Below, piece by piece: positions 6,368 to 13,834 of a stretch of 15,678 nucleotides of DNA. The first letter of the stretch is position 1. Each line of letters begins with the position of its first letter. The notes under the pieces are model-generated. The model saw nothing but the letters and a program-made list of their open reading frames with translations, made no database searches and was not told the DNA's origin. The stretch lies in NCBI GenBank assembly GCA_915070155.1, contig CAJZFK010000005.1, positions 1-15,678 on the forward strand. The letters are read 5' to 3'. Source of the DNA: an uncultured Candidatus Saccharibacteria bacterium (GTDB lineage Bacteria > Patescibacteriota > Saccharimonadia > Saccharimonadales > Saccharimonadaceae). A program made the translations under genes and the position numbers.

Positions 6368-6376
6368 ATTATACCA
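6368..6376 (-). promoter_or_regulatory. Extended -10 promoter of tRNA-Arg
   Basis: Minus strand TGGTATAAT: consensus TATAAT (6368-6373) with the TG extension. It ends 8 nt before the first tRNA base, so transcription should start at or within a base of the mature 5' end. The -35 is weak. No terminator separates it from ndk upstream, so read-through from ndk is possible. Confidence 0.7.
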
Positions 6377-6400
6377 CGGTAGCTCTCAGGAAAGACTAGC

Positions 6401-6925
6401 TTAGCGAGTAAACTTTTCACTTAATGTGTGATAATTTACCAATTCTTCCGGCTTGAACCAATGCTCGATCTCACGAACAGCCTCATCTGAATCGCCGGAT
6501 GCGTGAATCAAATTTGGAACTCCCTTTTGGCACTCATCTGCATAGCCAAAACTAATGTGTGAGTAATCACCGCGAATTGTTCCCATGTCAGCCGACTTAG
6601 GCTCTGTTGGACCAACAATCTTCCTAACAACAGCGACAGCTTCAACACCCTCTAACACCATTGCTATAACTGGACCATCCATCATCATATCTAATGTTAT
6701 ATTCAAAGTTCCCTCACCTCGACGAGTAGCCAATTTACCAATGTCTTCGTAATGAGCGTAGTAATGGTCTCTAGATGGTGATGTCATTTTTACACCAACT
6801 ATTTTCAAGCCAACTCGCTCAAAACGTTGTAAAATTTCTCCAACTATACCTCGTTGAACTGCGTCAGGCTTAAAGACAATCAATGTCCTTTCAACGCCAC
6901 AGTAATTTTTTTCGCTTTCTGCCAT
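6401..6925 (-). CDS. ndk: Nucleoside diphosphate kinase
   Basis: 174 residues. It transfers the terminal phosphate of ATP to other (d)NDPs through a phosphohistidine, keeping NTP and dNTP pools balanced. The phosphate-binding lysine is K19 in FKPDAVQRG. The conserved R101, T107 and R118 lie in the VVRKIVGPTEP...GTIRGDY region, and the catalytic H141 is in NLIHASGDSDEA. It is longer than the common ~140-150 residues, through an insert before the catalytic loop (around 121-136, with C132) and a longer central segment (about 60-85). It starts with ATG at 6925 behind a good AGGAG site 7 nt upstream. A candidate -10 TATATT lies at 6952-6957. It is transcribed divergently from xer and followed by tRNA-Arg without a terminator. 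Confidence 0.96.
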   Translation of the reverse strand: MAESEKNYCGVERTLIVFKPDAVQRGIVGEILQRFERVGLKIVGVKMTSPSRDHYYAHYEDIGKLATRRGEGTLNITLDMMMDGPVIAMVLEGVEAVAVVRKIVGPTEPKSADMGTIRGDYSHISFGYADECQKGVPNLIHASGDSDEAVREIEHWFKPEELVNYHTLSEKFTR

Positions 6926-6975
6926 AGATACTCCTCTGCTTATTATTTTCTAATATAGTAGCAGAAATAAATAAT

Positions 6976-7004
6976 TTGATAAACATATTCATTAGCGATA
7001 GAAT
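6976..7004 (+). promoter_or_regulatory. Promoter of xer, leaderless geometry
   Basis: -35 TTGATA (6976-6981), exactly 17-nt spacer, -10 TAGAAT (6999-7004), then 7 nt to the ATG at 7012. The TTG that would extend the reading frame upstream is part of the -35 box, so it cannot be the start. Confidence 0.8.
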
Positions 7005-7011
7005 AAATATT

Positions 7012-7935
7012 ATGTTTATATCAGAAGCTTTAACTGATTTCTTAGAGCACCTAGAGGTTGAAGGTGGGCGTAGTCAAAAAACCATCATAAATTATCAACT
7101 ATACCTGGAGAGATTTATCGATTTTGCTGGCGATATAGATGTTGATAAAATTACATCAGAGCTAATACGTCAGTATCGCCTCTGGTTAAACCGTTATAAA
7201 AATGACAACACTGGCGAAGAGCTGTCTTTAATTACTCAAAGCTATCATCTTATTGCACTGCGAGGTCTCCTAACCTACCTTTCTCGTCGTAATATCAAAA
7301 GTCTAGCGGCCGACAGAATTATATTGCCCAAAGTAGTTCGTAAACAAGTGACTTTTTTACAATATGACGAGATTTTACGTATGATCGATCAAATACCAAC
7401 CGATACAGAATCTGGACTGAGAGATCGAGCAATCGTTGAGTTACTATTTTCCAGCGGACTGCGTGTTTCAGAATTGGTCAATTTAAACCGAGATCATATA
7501 AACCTAAAGAGGCGCGAATTTATGGTGCGAGGAAAAGGACAAAAGGATCGCCCTGTTTTTATTTCAAAAAGTGCTGCCGAACACATATCGGCATACCTGG
7601 AAGCTAGAACAGATAATTTACCCGCCCTATTTTTAAGCTATAGTAAACGCCACGCAACTCCCAACCCCTCAGGAGACTACCGTAGATTAAGCGCGCGCAG
7701 TATTCAGAGAATGGTTGGTCAATATGCTAGATTAGCTGGTATCACAAAACATGTAAGTCCACACACCATGCGCCATAGCTTTGCCACCGACCTACTTATG
7801 AACGGTGCAGACTTGCGCTCAGTTCAATCAATGCTGGGACATAGTAATATATCAACAACACAGGTATATACGCATGTTACCGACCAGCATCTGAAAGATA
7901 TTCACGACCGATTTCATAGTGATACAGAAGCTTAG
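7012..7935 (+). CDS. xerC: Xer-type tyrosine recombinase (chromosomal)
   Basis: 307 residues from the ATG at 7012. The core-binding domain is at about 1-95 and the catalytic domain at about 110-300. Catalytic residues: R151 (SGLRVSEL), K175 (GKGQKDR), H251 and R254 (HTMRHSFA), H277 (LGHSN), nucleophile Y286 (QVYTHV). Xer recombinases resolve chromosome dimers at dif; whether this genome uses one or two Xer proteins cannot be told here, so the symbol is provisional. No tRNA fragment or element genes flank it, and its promoter is of host type, which argues for a housekeeping role. The mRNA should be leaderless. The stop is 1 nt from the stop of the convergent PilX-like gene, with no terminator between. 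Confidence 0.9.
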   Translation: MFISEALTDFLEHLEVEGGRSQKTIINYQLYLERFIDFAGDIDVDKITSELIRQYRLWLNRYKNDNTGEELSLITQSYHLIALRGLLTYLSRRNIKSLAADRIILPKVVRKQVTFLQYDEILRMIDQIPTDTESGLRDRAIVELLFSSGLRVSELVNLNRDHINLKRREFMVRGKGQKDRPVFISKSAAEHISAYLEARTDNLPALFLSYSKRHATPNPSGDYRRLSARSIQRMVGQYARLAGITKHVSPHTMRHSFATDLLMNGADLRSVQSMLGHSNISTTQVYTHVTDQHLKDIHDRFHSDTEA

Positions 7936-7936
7936 C

Positions 7937-9079
7937 TTATGGCTTACATCGACCTGAGGTAGCAGATCCGCCGCCAGATACAGAGAAGTCTTTGCATAGA
8001 CTATTCTTTAATTCAATCGCATTGTTAGGATATGCGAAATCGTCTCCTATTTGCAATCGAGCTTCAACTCTTCTAAACAAATCACTTGCCCGCCCCGTGG
8101 AATCGACAATTGGCTGGACTCCGTCAAAATTGACAATCGTTCCGTCGGTTTTCTGGAGAGAAATCTTCACACTACCACCTTTATATATAGGTAATAACCT
8201 CAAGAATGCTGTTTCGCTACCAGCTGGAATCTCATCAACATCAATCACCGCTTTACACGAATATTCGCCAGAAAACTTGAATGTCTTGCTGCAAGAAACC
8301 ACACTTGTTCCATTATTATGTTCATTCCCGTCAGTTGCGCGTGGATGATCAGAAATCTTACCAGAAACAGCAGTACCATTCTGACCTGCTACGTCTGACC
8401 TTAAAACATTTGGCCGCAAGAAAGAAGTGACGCCAGTTGAATCTAACGCCGCTAAATTAAAGGTAGAGCCTGGATTGATAAGCTGCACGCGCATCAATTG
8501 TGGCGAATTAGCATTCCAGTTGTTTTTCGTCGGCAAATCCCCAGAAGTGGATATTTCAGTGTTAGCGGCGTTGGCGCCATTCAAATTGCTCTCATCATCG
8601 CGCCTATACCATTCGATAGATATCTTGTTGAATGAACCAGTTGCGCGTAGTGGCACAATTTGAGATTTTTCCTCAATAGACTTATATATAAAATCTTGAG
8701 ATTTCATAGTAATCTTTACGCAAGTATACGCTTGATCAAATTTTTTACCCGCATCCGTACCAGTTTTAATAATAGTTTCACCAGAAGAACTACCTCCAAC
8801 AACACCAGATGCCGCGACCATATTACAATTAATCGGACCATTCAGCACTCCCGCGGCCTGAATATTGCCAGTCTGGGCGGCACGAACCACGCGTTTAGCA
8901 TCCTCAACCCCAGCCAAAGCCGCGTCATAAGCACTTTGTGACAGATCATTATTCGAGGATTGTCGCTGATCCATAATCATCAGTTTGATAAACCCAATAG
9001 TAACAATAGTCAGCAACATCGCGCCAAATATAACCGCAAAAAGAGATACAGCACCTGATTGTCGCGCATTTTTACCCAT
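7937..9079 (-). CDS. PilX-like type IV pilus-associated protein
   Basis: 380 residues. A short basic N-terminus is followed by a hydrophobic helix at about 9-35 (GAVSLFAVIFG onwards), resembling PilX N-termini where the prepilin site is weakly conserved and the usual Glu at position 5 is absent. The large exposed region is rich in Ser/Thr/Asn/Gly and has several cysteines, including C-terminal SLCKDFSVSG and SGRCKP that may pair. It is the last and largest of the minor pilin genes. Placement next to PilV/PilW-like genes suggests a tip or priming subunit, possibly with adhesive function (inference). The ATG overlaps the upstream stop by 8 nt and has a GAGG site. Confidence 0.68.
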   Translation of the reverse strand: MGKNARQSGAVSLFAVIFGAMLLTIVTIGFIKLMIMDQRQSSNNDLSQSAYDAALAGVEDAKRVVRAAQTGNIQAAGVLNGPINCNMVAASGVVGGSSSGETIIKTGTDAGKKFDQAYTCVKITMKSQDFIYKSIEEKSQIVPLRATGSFNKISIEWYRRDDESNLNGANAANTEISTSGDLPTKNNWNANSPQLMRVQLINPGSTFNLAALDSTGVTSFLRPNVLRSDVAGQNGTAVSGKISDHPRATDGNEHNNGTSVVSCSKTFKFSGEYSCKAVIDVDEIPAGSETAFLRLLPIYKGGSVKISLQKTDGTIVNFDGVQPIVDSTGRASDLFRRVEARLQIGDDFAYPNNAIELKNSLCKDFSVSGGGSATSGRCKP

Positions 9080-9770
9080 TTGTCCTCACAATCATCTCAA
9101 ATTTATTTATAGCACAGAACTCAAAATTGCTATCATCTTCAGTCGGAGCTTTACAGGAAGAATTCCTTATTTCACTCATCTTGCTCGTCCCCAGAGTAAA
9201 AGTCAATTTATACAGCGCCTCTCTTGAATTATCTGAGGTAACCTTTTCTAACGTAACTTCGTGCACGCCAATTGAGCCATCGCCGCTATTGATAGACCTG
9301 AGCAAATTAGATGATTTCGCAAGATCGACGGTTTCCGGATATTTGCCAGAAGCATCTTTTTTACATAATCCGCTATCCGCATCAACTACACGCACCAAAT
9401 TCACTGGATTACCATTGACCTTAAACAGGCTATTTCCGCCCAACAGACTAGGATCGTCCAAATACTTCGGATTGTTCCATACATAAGAATGAGAGCCAAG
9501 ACAAAGTCGACCAGTTGACCAATTGCTATTATTCGGCACCCTCAATCCCGTACTGTCAATCTTTTCAGAATTCACCTGAAGAAAATCGCGTCGAATCGTA
9601 TCTGAAATATCTCGCCCCGCTTGATTAACATCACGAAGCACAATACCTCTGCTATACATTTTTCCCGCTTGAATACCCACCATCGCAATCGACAACAAAA
9701 GAACAGAGATAAAACTCATGGCGAGCATCAATTCAATAAGTGTAAATCCTTTTTTATAACCCCGAATCAT
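9072..9770 (-). CDS. Minor prepilin, PilW-like
   Basis: 232 residues. Class III prepilin signal YKKG|FTLIELML: cleavage by PilD after G8, methylated Phe next, Glu at mature position 5, then a hydrophobic helix to about residue 32. The globular part has four cysteines that could form disulfides (around LCLGS, SGLCKK, SSCKA, EFCAI). It is expected to sit in the inner membrane and enter the pilus tip complex. It overlaps its upstream neighbour by 17 nt and its downstream neighbour by 8 nt, and has a GAGG site before ATG. Confidence 0.8.
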   Translation of the reverse strand: MIRGYKKGFTLIELMLAMSFISVLLLSIAMVGIQAGKMYSRGIVLRDVNQAGRDISDTIRRDFLQVNSEKIDSTGLRVPNNSNWSTGRLCLGSHSYVWNNPKYLDDPSLLGGNSLFKVNGNPVNLVRVVDADSGLCKKDASGKYPETVDLAKSSNLLRSINSGDGSIGVHEVTLEKVTSDNSREALYKLTFTLGTSKMSEIRNSSCKAPTEDDSNFEFCAINKFEMIVRTNG

Positions 9771-10335
9771 ACAACCTCACAATCGTACCAATAGTCGCCG
9801 GCATTTTGCTACCAACAGGCATCCAGCACGCTTTTATGTACGCATCATATTTGTTACTATCCCTGCTTCCAGTGGCCGTACTCGGCTTAACCAACCTAAC
9901 TGATATTCCATACGTTTTTTTAGTATCGCTATCAACCCGCGCATATGTTTCTGCCGCTTTATAATCTCCAGGATTGTTTAATATACTAATCTTCGAAGCG
10001 AGCGAAGGCGTCGCAGCCAATGCAAACTCTTTCGTAGAAAAATCATCAGGACATTTTTCAACGCCCAAGTTTCCTTCATTGTCATTAACAGCAGAAACGC
10101 TCACCGAATTATTGTCTACCAATTTCTTCCAAGTATCATTTTTCATATCATGCGCATATCTTAACATTTCAGCCTGAGCGTCAACCTGTTGGCGAACCAA
10201 CGTCGTCTCTAAAGAATACTGAGCAATAGCCATCCCGCGGTTCATGGTTTCTAATGCGACAACGGCAACCAGGCTAAAAATGGTTACTCCAAGCAGCACT
10301 TCGACAAGTGTGTCGCCTCTGTTAAGCCTACGCAT
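9754..10335 (-). CDS. Minor prepilin, PilV-like
   Basis: 193 residues from ATG 10335, chosen because AGGAGG lies 8 nt upstream and the prepilin leader becomes MRRLNRG|DTLVEVLL, with Glu at mature position 5. Asp rather than Phe follows the cleavage site, as seen in some minor pilins. Two cysteines (EKCPDD, KACWMP) may form a loop. The start overlaps the stop of the upstream minor pilin by 8 nt, which indicates coupling. The exact role among the minor pilins is inferred only from order. Confidence 0.78.
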   Translation of the reverse strand: MRRLNRGDTLVEVLLGVTIFSLVAVVALETMNRGMAIAQYSLETTLVRQQVDAQAEMLRYAHDMKNDTWKKLVDNNSVSVSAVNDNEGNLGVEKCPDDFSTKEFALAATPSLASKISILNNPGDYKAAETYARVDSDTKKTYGISVRLVKPSTATGSRDSNKYDAYIKACWMPVGSKMPATIGTIVRLYDSGL

Positions 10336-11068
10336 CAGCACAACCTCCTGTCGCATTACCCACAACTACAGCATCGGCAGAGCCTGCGTGTGATCGTAGA
10401 AAAATAGATAATCTCTCTCCCGGCATCCAGCCGTCATCATAAACACAAATTTCCCTCTGTTGACGCTGCTCGCCAGCAGATTGCACAACTCCAGCACTAT
10501 TTTTATTATTGACGAAATCAGTTAAATTGTCACCGAATCGACTCGTGTCAGTTCTAATATCCAACTGCCCCGTCTCTGGATGGCGGTACATCAAAATAGA
10601 AATATACGCACTATCCTTAGCTTGGTTAGAAAACCTAGTTTTTGCTTGCCAATTAACGATATATTTATCAGACTCAGCGCCGCGTTTATAAGTCCATGCG
10701 CTACCCTTATCTGGCCTATAGGCATAAACTGGATAAGTTTTGTACAGATTGCCGTCTGTCGAGCCCAGAGAACCTTCAGTAGTGATATAGCGACCGACAA
10801 TCACACAATCAGATTGTCCACGTAGAGTTTCAGCTCGACCATCAGAGCCCTCAATTGGACAAGTGCCCTTAGATCGCTCATTCTCAACATTGACCACTTT
10901 CGAGTACTCATTTCGCAAAAAACCAGCATAAGACTGCACCGAATCGCGATATTGCTGACGATTAATTGACATACTTACGCCGACCATCAGCATAGAGGTC
11001 AGCAAACCAGAAATAGCCACAAACAAAATCACTTCAATTATAGTAAAACCTTTTTGTTTATTGCCCAT
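10328..11068 (-). CDS. Minor prepilin / pseudopilin
   Basis: 246 residues from ATG 11068. The leader MGNKQKG|FTIIEVILF has the cleavage Gly, Phe+1 and Glu+5, followed by a hydrophobic helix to about residue 34. Four later cysteines lie as two pairs (GTCPIE/SDCVIV and EICVYD/GGCADA). An upstream ATG at 11122 would add 18 non-signal residues and lies before a consensus -10 box, so it is rejected. A GGAG site precedes the ATG, but the -10 box (11078-11083) is only 9 nt from it. This is the first of four minor pilin genes in a row. Confidence 0.82.
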   Translation of the reverse strand: MGNKQKGFTIIEVILFVAISGLLTSMLMVGVSMSINRQQYRDSVQSYAGFLRNEYSKVVNVENERSKGTCPIEGSDGRAETLRGQSDCVIVGRYITTEGSLGSTDGNLYKTYPVYAYRPDKGSAWTYKRGAESDKYIVNWQAKTRFSNQAKDSAYISILMYRHPETGQLDIRTDTSRFGDNLTDFVNNKNSAGVVQSAGEQRQQREICVYDDGWMPGERLSIFLRSHAGSADAVVVGNATGGCADA

Positions 11069-11077
11069 CACTTCTCC

Positions 11078-11086
11078 ATTATAGCA
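11078..11086 (-). promoter_or_regulatory. Extended -10 promoter for the minor pilin genes
   Basis: Minus strand TGCTATAAT (TATAAT at 11078-11083), between the pilD stop (11101) and the minor pilin ATG (11068). A poor -35 TTGTCT lies 19 nt upstream. Transcripts from here would have only a 2-3 nt leader and would lose most of the GGAG site, whereas read-through from pilD would keep it. Confidence 0.6.
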
Positions 11087-11100
11087 TAAGCGCTTTTTAC

Positions 11101-11982
11101 TTAGACAATAAGAAAGCCCCACTCTAAAATTTGTCGGCTAAAGAACCAAGCGAGTAAAAACCCTACGATAAGCAATGGACCGAAGCATATCCGTGAAGTT
11201 GCTTGCAATTTTCCTCGCATCATTGACGGCAAGACAAGAAGCGTACCGATAAGATTCGCGATAAATAATGCAGCAAACGCCAAAAACCAGTTTCCCAAGA
11301 ACAAACCCAATCCAAGTCCAAGCTTAACATCGCCAAAACCGATCCAAGTTTTATCTTCCCCGTAACGATATTTCGAGAATAAATATAGCACCATATATAT
11401 TCCGCTCAGAATCGCAATCGACCCAAATAACGTCATCAAGCTTTTTGAGAAATCGCCAGCTAGACATACTTTTATTCCCGCAAAAATAGCGCCAAGAATG
11501 ATAAACGGAATATTAATTACATCTGGAAGAAGTAGCCATCTGAGGTCATAGACAAATAAAATCGCCAGCAGTACCAAACTTGCCAACCACAAGACCAGCA
11601 ACGCGACTTGCCAGATATCCGTCAATGATCCAGGCCAAAAAGCCACGGATGCAACGAATAATCCAGCCATCACTAGTTCTAGCAAGATTTCCGTCCAACC
11701 GATAAATGCTTTGCAATATCTGCACCGCCCCAATCCAGCAACCCAACTTACCACAGGAATCAAATCGTACCACTTAAGCTCATGTCCGCAAGATAAACAG
11801 CGAGATCTATCTTTGGAAATTTTCTTTATCAATGGAGATAATTTCTTTAATTCCTTTTGGTCAACTTTTTCTCCAGCTTTTTTATCTTCCATCAATTGAC
11901 GAGCCCGCAAGCGCCAAATTTGCGCTCCGGCGAAACTGCCTAAAATAGCCCCTAAAAATCCCACTAGTACAAACTTAATCAT
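11101..11982 (-). CDS. pilD: Prepilin peptidase / N-methyltransferase (A24 family)
   Basis: 293 residues from ATG 11982. It cleaves the leader of prepilins after Gly and usually methylates the new N-terminus. The N-terminal cytoplasmic domain has C62-x2-C65 and C87-x2-C90, the zinc tetracysteine found in bifunctional enzymes. The aspartyl protease residues are D146 in FVYDLRWLLLPD and D218 in GFGDVK. About seven to eight membrane spans follow. The longer reading frame to 12093 is rejected because it would run back through the terminator of the major pilin and overlap that gene. An unusual insert of about 30 charged residues (28-60) precedes the first CxxC. No good Shine-Dalgarno is present, and a small hairpin (11990-12008) lies just upstream. 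Confidence 0.92.
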   Translation of the reverse strand: MIKFVLVGFLGAILGSFAGAQIWRLRARQLMEDKKAGEKVDQKELKKLSPLIKKISKDRSRCLSCGHELKWYDLIPVVSWVAGLGRCRYCKAFIGWTEILLELVMAGLFVASVAFWPGSLTDIWQVALLVLWLASLVLLAILFVYDLRWLLLPDVINIPFIILGAIFAGIKVCLAGDFSKSLMTLFGSIAILSGIYMVLYLFSKYRYGEDKTWIGFGDVKLGLGLGLFLGNWFLAFAALFIANLIGTLLVLPSMMRGKLQATSRICFGPLLIVGFLLAWFFSRQILEWGFLIV

Positions 11983-11989
11983 ACTTCTT

Positions 11990-12008
11990 ATGGTAACAAA
12001 AAACCATA
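11990..12008 (-). other. Hairpin between the pilin terminator and pilD start
   Basis: A 6-bp perfect inverted repeat TATGGT/ACCATA with a 7-nt loop lies directly after the terminator T-run and 7 nt before the pilD ATG. It could form the 5' end of a processed pilD message or affect its translation. Function is not known. Confidence 0.35.
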
Positions 12009-12037
12009 AAAAAATCAGCCCCATACCGAGGCTGATT
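12007..12037 (-). terminator. Intrinsic terminator after the major pilin gene
   Basis: Minus strand stem AATCAGCC/GGCTGATT (12013-12020 with 12030-12037), nine-base loop, followed by a T run. It sits 18 nt after the pilin stop and would make most pilin mRNA monocistronic, with pilD expressed by read-through or its own start. Confidence 0.88.
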
Positions 12038-12055
12038 CGTAATTTATCTATAAGA

Positions 12056-12535
12056 CTATACATCCTGGCAATACAATTGCTTTTGAGAACCATTGTTCTC
12101 CAGCAGAACTACGACTGCTGCATTGCGTGAAGATCCGTTTTGCAAAGTTATGTTTGCTGGATCGTCAGCAGATGGAGCTGGCATGCTGGCAGGACATTTC
12201 TTGCCACGCATAACCTTGACTTCATTGCCAGCGACTGACATTGAAGCGCCAGGTGTAGCAACTTTTAATTCTGAAGATTTGTCGTATTGATCAAGCTTAT
12301 CGACATACTTGCGTAGAGACTCTTCGTTAAATGTGCCGCCGTTGCGGTTAGCTGCGTTCCAATTAGTGATAGCTGCAGCAACTGTTGAAGCGTCGTTCTT
12401 CCTTGACTGGTCACGCTGACTGCGCTGCAAAGCTGGCAATGCGATAAATACCATCGCAAAGATAAGTCCAGCAATAGCCAAGACTAGAACAACCTCGATG
12501 ATTGTAAATCCTTTTTTATTATCGTTTTTTGTCAT
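12056..12535 (-). CDS. pilA: Major type IV prepilin (PilA/PulG-like)
   Basis: 159 residues from ATG 12535. The GTG 12 nt upstream is part of the AAGGTGG ribosome site and is rejected. Leader MTKNDNKKG|FTIIEVVLVL, with cleavage after G9, mature Phe+1 and Glu+5, then a long hydrophobic helix ending near residue 35. The short globular domain has two cysteines (KKCPAS and LYCQDV at the C-terminus), which could form the disulfide-bonded D-loop typical of pilins. It is called major because it has its own promoter candidate, 5' leader and terminator inside the pilus cluster, allowing higher expression than its neighbours. Abundance itself is inferred. Confidence 0.85.
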   Translation of the reverse strand: MTKNDNKKGFTIIEVVLVLAIAGLIFAMVFIALPALQRSQRDQSRKNDASTVAAAITNWNAANRNGGTFNEESLRKYVDKLDQYDKSSELKVATPGASMSVAGNEVKVMRGKKCPASMPAPSADDPANITLQNGSSRNAAVVVLLENNGSQKQLYCQDV

Positions 12536-12590
12536 TAGATTTCCCACCTTTCTATGGTTTACCTATATTTACGCAAAAATGCTTAAGTTT

Positions 12591-12619
12591 ATAATACACT
12601 AAAAATATAAGTCAGTCTA
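12591..12619 (-). promoter_or_regulatory. Candidate promoter of the major pilin gene
   Basis: Minus strand -35 TAGACT (12614-12619), 17-nt spacer, -10 TATTAT (12591-12596), overlapping the end of pilC. It predicts a leader of about 50 nt carrying the AAGGTGG site. Each box matches consensus only partly. Confidence 0.5.
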
Positions 12620-13831
12620 GCGAATATTGATGTTGCCAACCAAACTATAGATTGGAAGCAAGATAGCCGCGACCATCGTACCGGCAACTATAGCCAAAAA
12701 GACCATCAAGACTGGTTCTATCGCCGTCGACAAGGCGCGAATTTCCTCGTCAAGCTCATCTTCATAAACTTGAGCGGTCTTGCCCATCATCTCATCAATC
12801 TTACCCGATTGCTCACCGATTTTAATCATCTGCGGCACCATTGCTAGGAAATAATCTTCATTAGATAAAGAAGCTGAGAGCGCCTTGCCACCTTTAACCT
12901 TATCCGATGCGCGAAGTATACTTTCGCTAATAATCACGTTATTAACAGCGTCAGCCGTAATACGAAGCATATCAAGCATTGGCACGCCAGTTCTCAGAAG
13001 AACTTGACCAGTCCTGGCAAATCGAGCCATGTACATCTTCCTGAACATTCCTTTAAATAGCGGGACATTGAGCTTAAAGATGTCTTTAGTCCTAATTCCC
13101 TGTTCAGTTTTCAGATATTGTGCTAGGAAATAACCGCCGATAATCATTGCCAATATAACAAGCCACCAAAGACTACTAAAAAAGTTCGCCGTTTTAATCA
13201 TCACAAGAGTCACAAGCGGCAGCTCCTTATTTAAGTCACGATACAGACCCTCAACTTGCGGAACAACCGTGAACAACATAAATCCGATAACTAAGATAAT
13301 CACTACCAAGACAATTGACGGATACATCATAGCGCCTCTAATCTTACTCATCATAGCAGCGTCTTTTTCCTGCTGAGCAGCTAACCTCTTAAGCGAATCA
13401 TCCATCGTACCTGACGTCTCACCAGCCGAAACCAAAGCTACATAAACTTTATTAAAAGCCTCTGGATGCTTTGCGAACGAATCAGACAAGGATTTACCGC
13501 CTTCAACATCAGAGATAATTTCCTGGACTATTTCCTGCATGCGCTTATTCGTAGTCTGCTCCTGAACCGTTCGAAGGCTTTGCGCCAAAGGTAGACCTGC
13601 CCCAATAAGGGTCGCTAGCTGACGAGTAAACACAACCTTATCCTTAGTGGTGATTCTACCAGAAAACCTCGCAAAGAAATTTGTTTTATCGTCTTGTAAT
13701 TCAATTTTTAACGGCACAAAGCCCTGAGCCGTCAAAAGCTTTGCGGCAGCGTTTTCACTATCAGCCTGAACAACTGATTTAACGATTTTGTTACTTGCGC
13801 TATCTCTGGCTTCGTAATCGTACTTTTTCAT
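12617..13831 (-). CDS. pilC: Type IV pilus inner-membrane platform protein
   Basis: 404 residues, the usual length for PilC/GspF. A small N-terminal cytoplasmic domain (about 1-60) is followed by two tandem T2SSF domains at about 65-190 and 268-392. Each has the family pattern (TRQLATLIGAGLPLAQSL and ARTGQVLLRTGVPMLDML; GETSGTMDDSL and GEQSGKIDEMM). Membrane spans lie near 170-191, 222-240 and 371-395. It binds the PilB and PilT motors and passes their motion to pilin subunits. The start is 3 nt after the pilT stop, with a G-rich site (GGGGG) inside that gene's end. Confidence 0.95.
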   Translation of the reverse strand: MKKYDYEARDSASNKIVKSVVQADSENAAAKLLTAQGFVPLKIELQDDKTNFFARFSGRITTKDKVVFTRQLATLIGAGLPLAQSLRTVQEQTTNKRMQEIVQEIISDVEGGKSLSDSFAKHPEAFNKVYVALVSAGETSGTMDDSLKRLAAQQEKDAAMMSKIRGAMMYPSIVLVVIILVIGFMLFTVVPQVEGLYRDLNKELPLVTLVMIKTANFFSSLWWLVILAMIIGGYFLAQYLKTEQGIRTKDIFKLNVPLFKGMFRKMYMARFARTGQVLLRTGVPMLDMLRITADAVNNVIISESILRASDKVKGGKALSASLSNEDYFLAMVPQMIKIGEQSGKIDEMMGKTAQVYEDELDEEIRALSTAIEPVLMVFLAIVAGTMVAAILLPIYSLVGNINIR

Positions 13832-13834
13832 TTA

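Noticed and set aside
6976..7011. TTG start giving a longer Xer protein
   Set aside because: The TTG is part of the -35 box TTGATA and lies upstream of the expected transcription start; ATG 7012 fits the promoter.
7012..7935. Second integrated element based on the Xer-like gene
   Set aside because: No tRNA fragment, cargo or boundary repeat lies beside it, and its neighbours ndk and the pilus operon look like normal chromosome.
11983..12093. Longer PilD with 37 extra N-terminal residues
   Set aside because: It would overlap the major pilin gene and be translated through its terminator; the family start matches MIKFVLVGFLG at 11982.
12093..12290. Plus-strand reading frame opposite the pilin gene
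   Set aside because: It is a shadow of a well-supported gene, with no ribosome site or recognisable domain; the same holds for the frames opposite the minor pilins, pilD and pilT.
12536..12547. GTG start for the major pilin
   Set aside because: The GTG is inside the AAGGTGG ribosome-binding site of the ATG at 12535.
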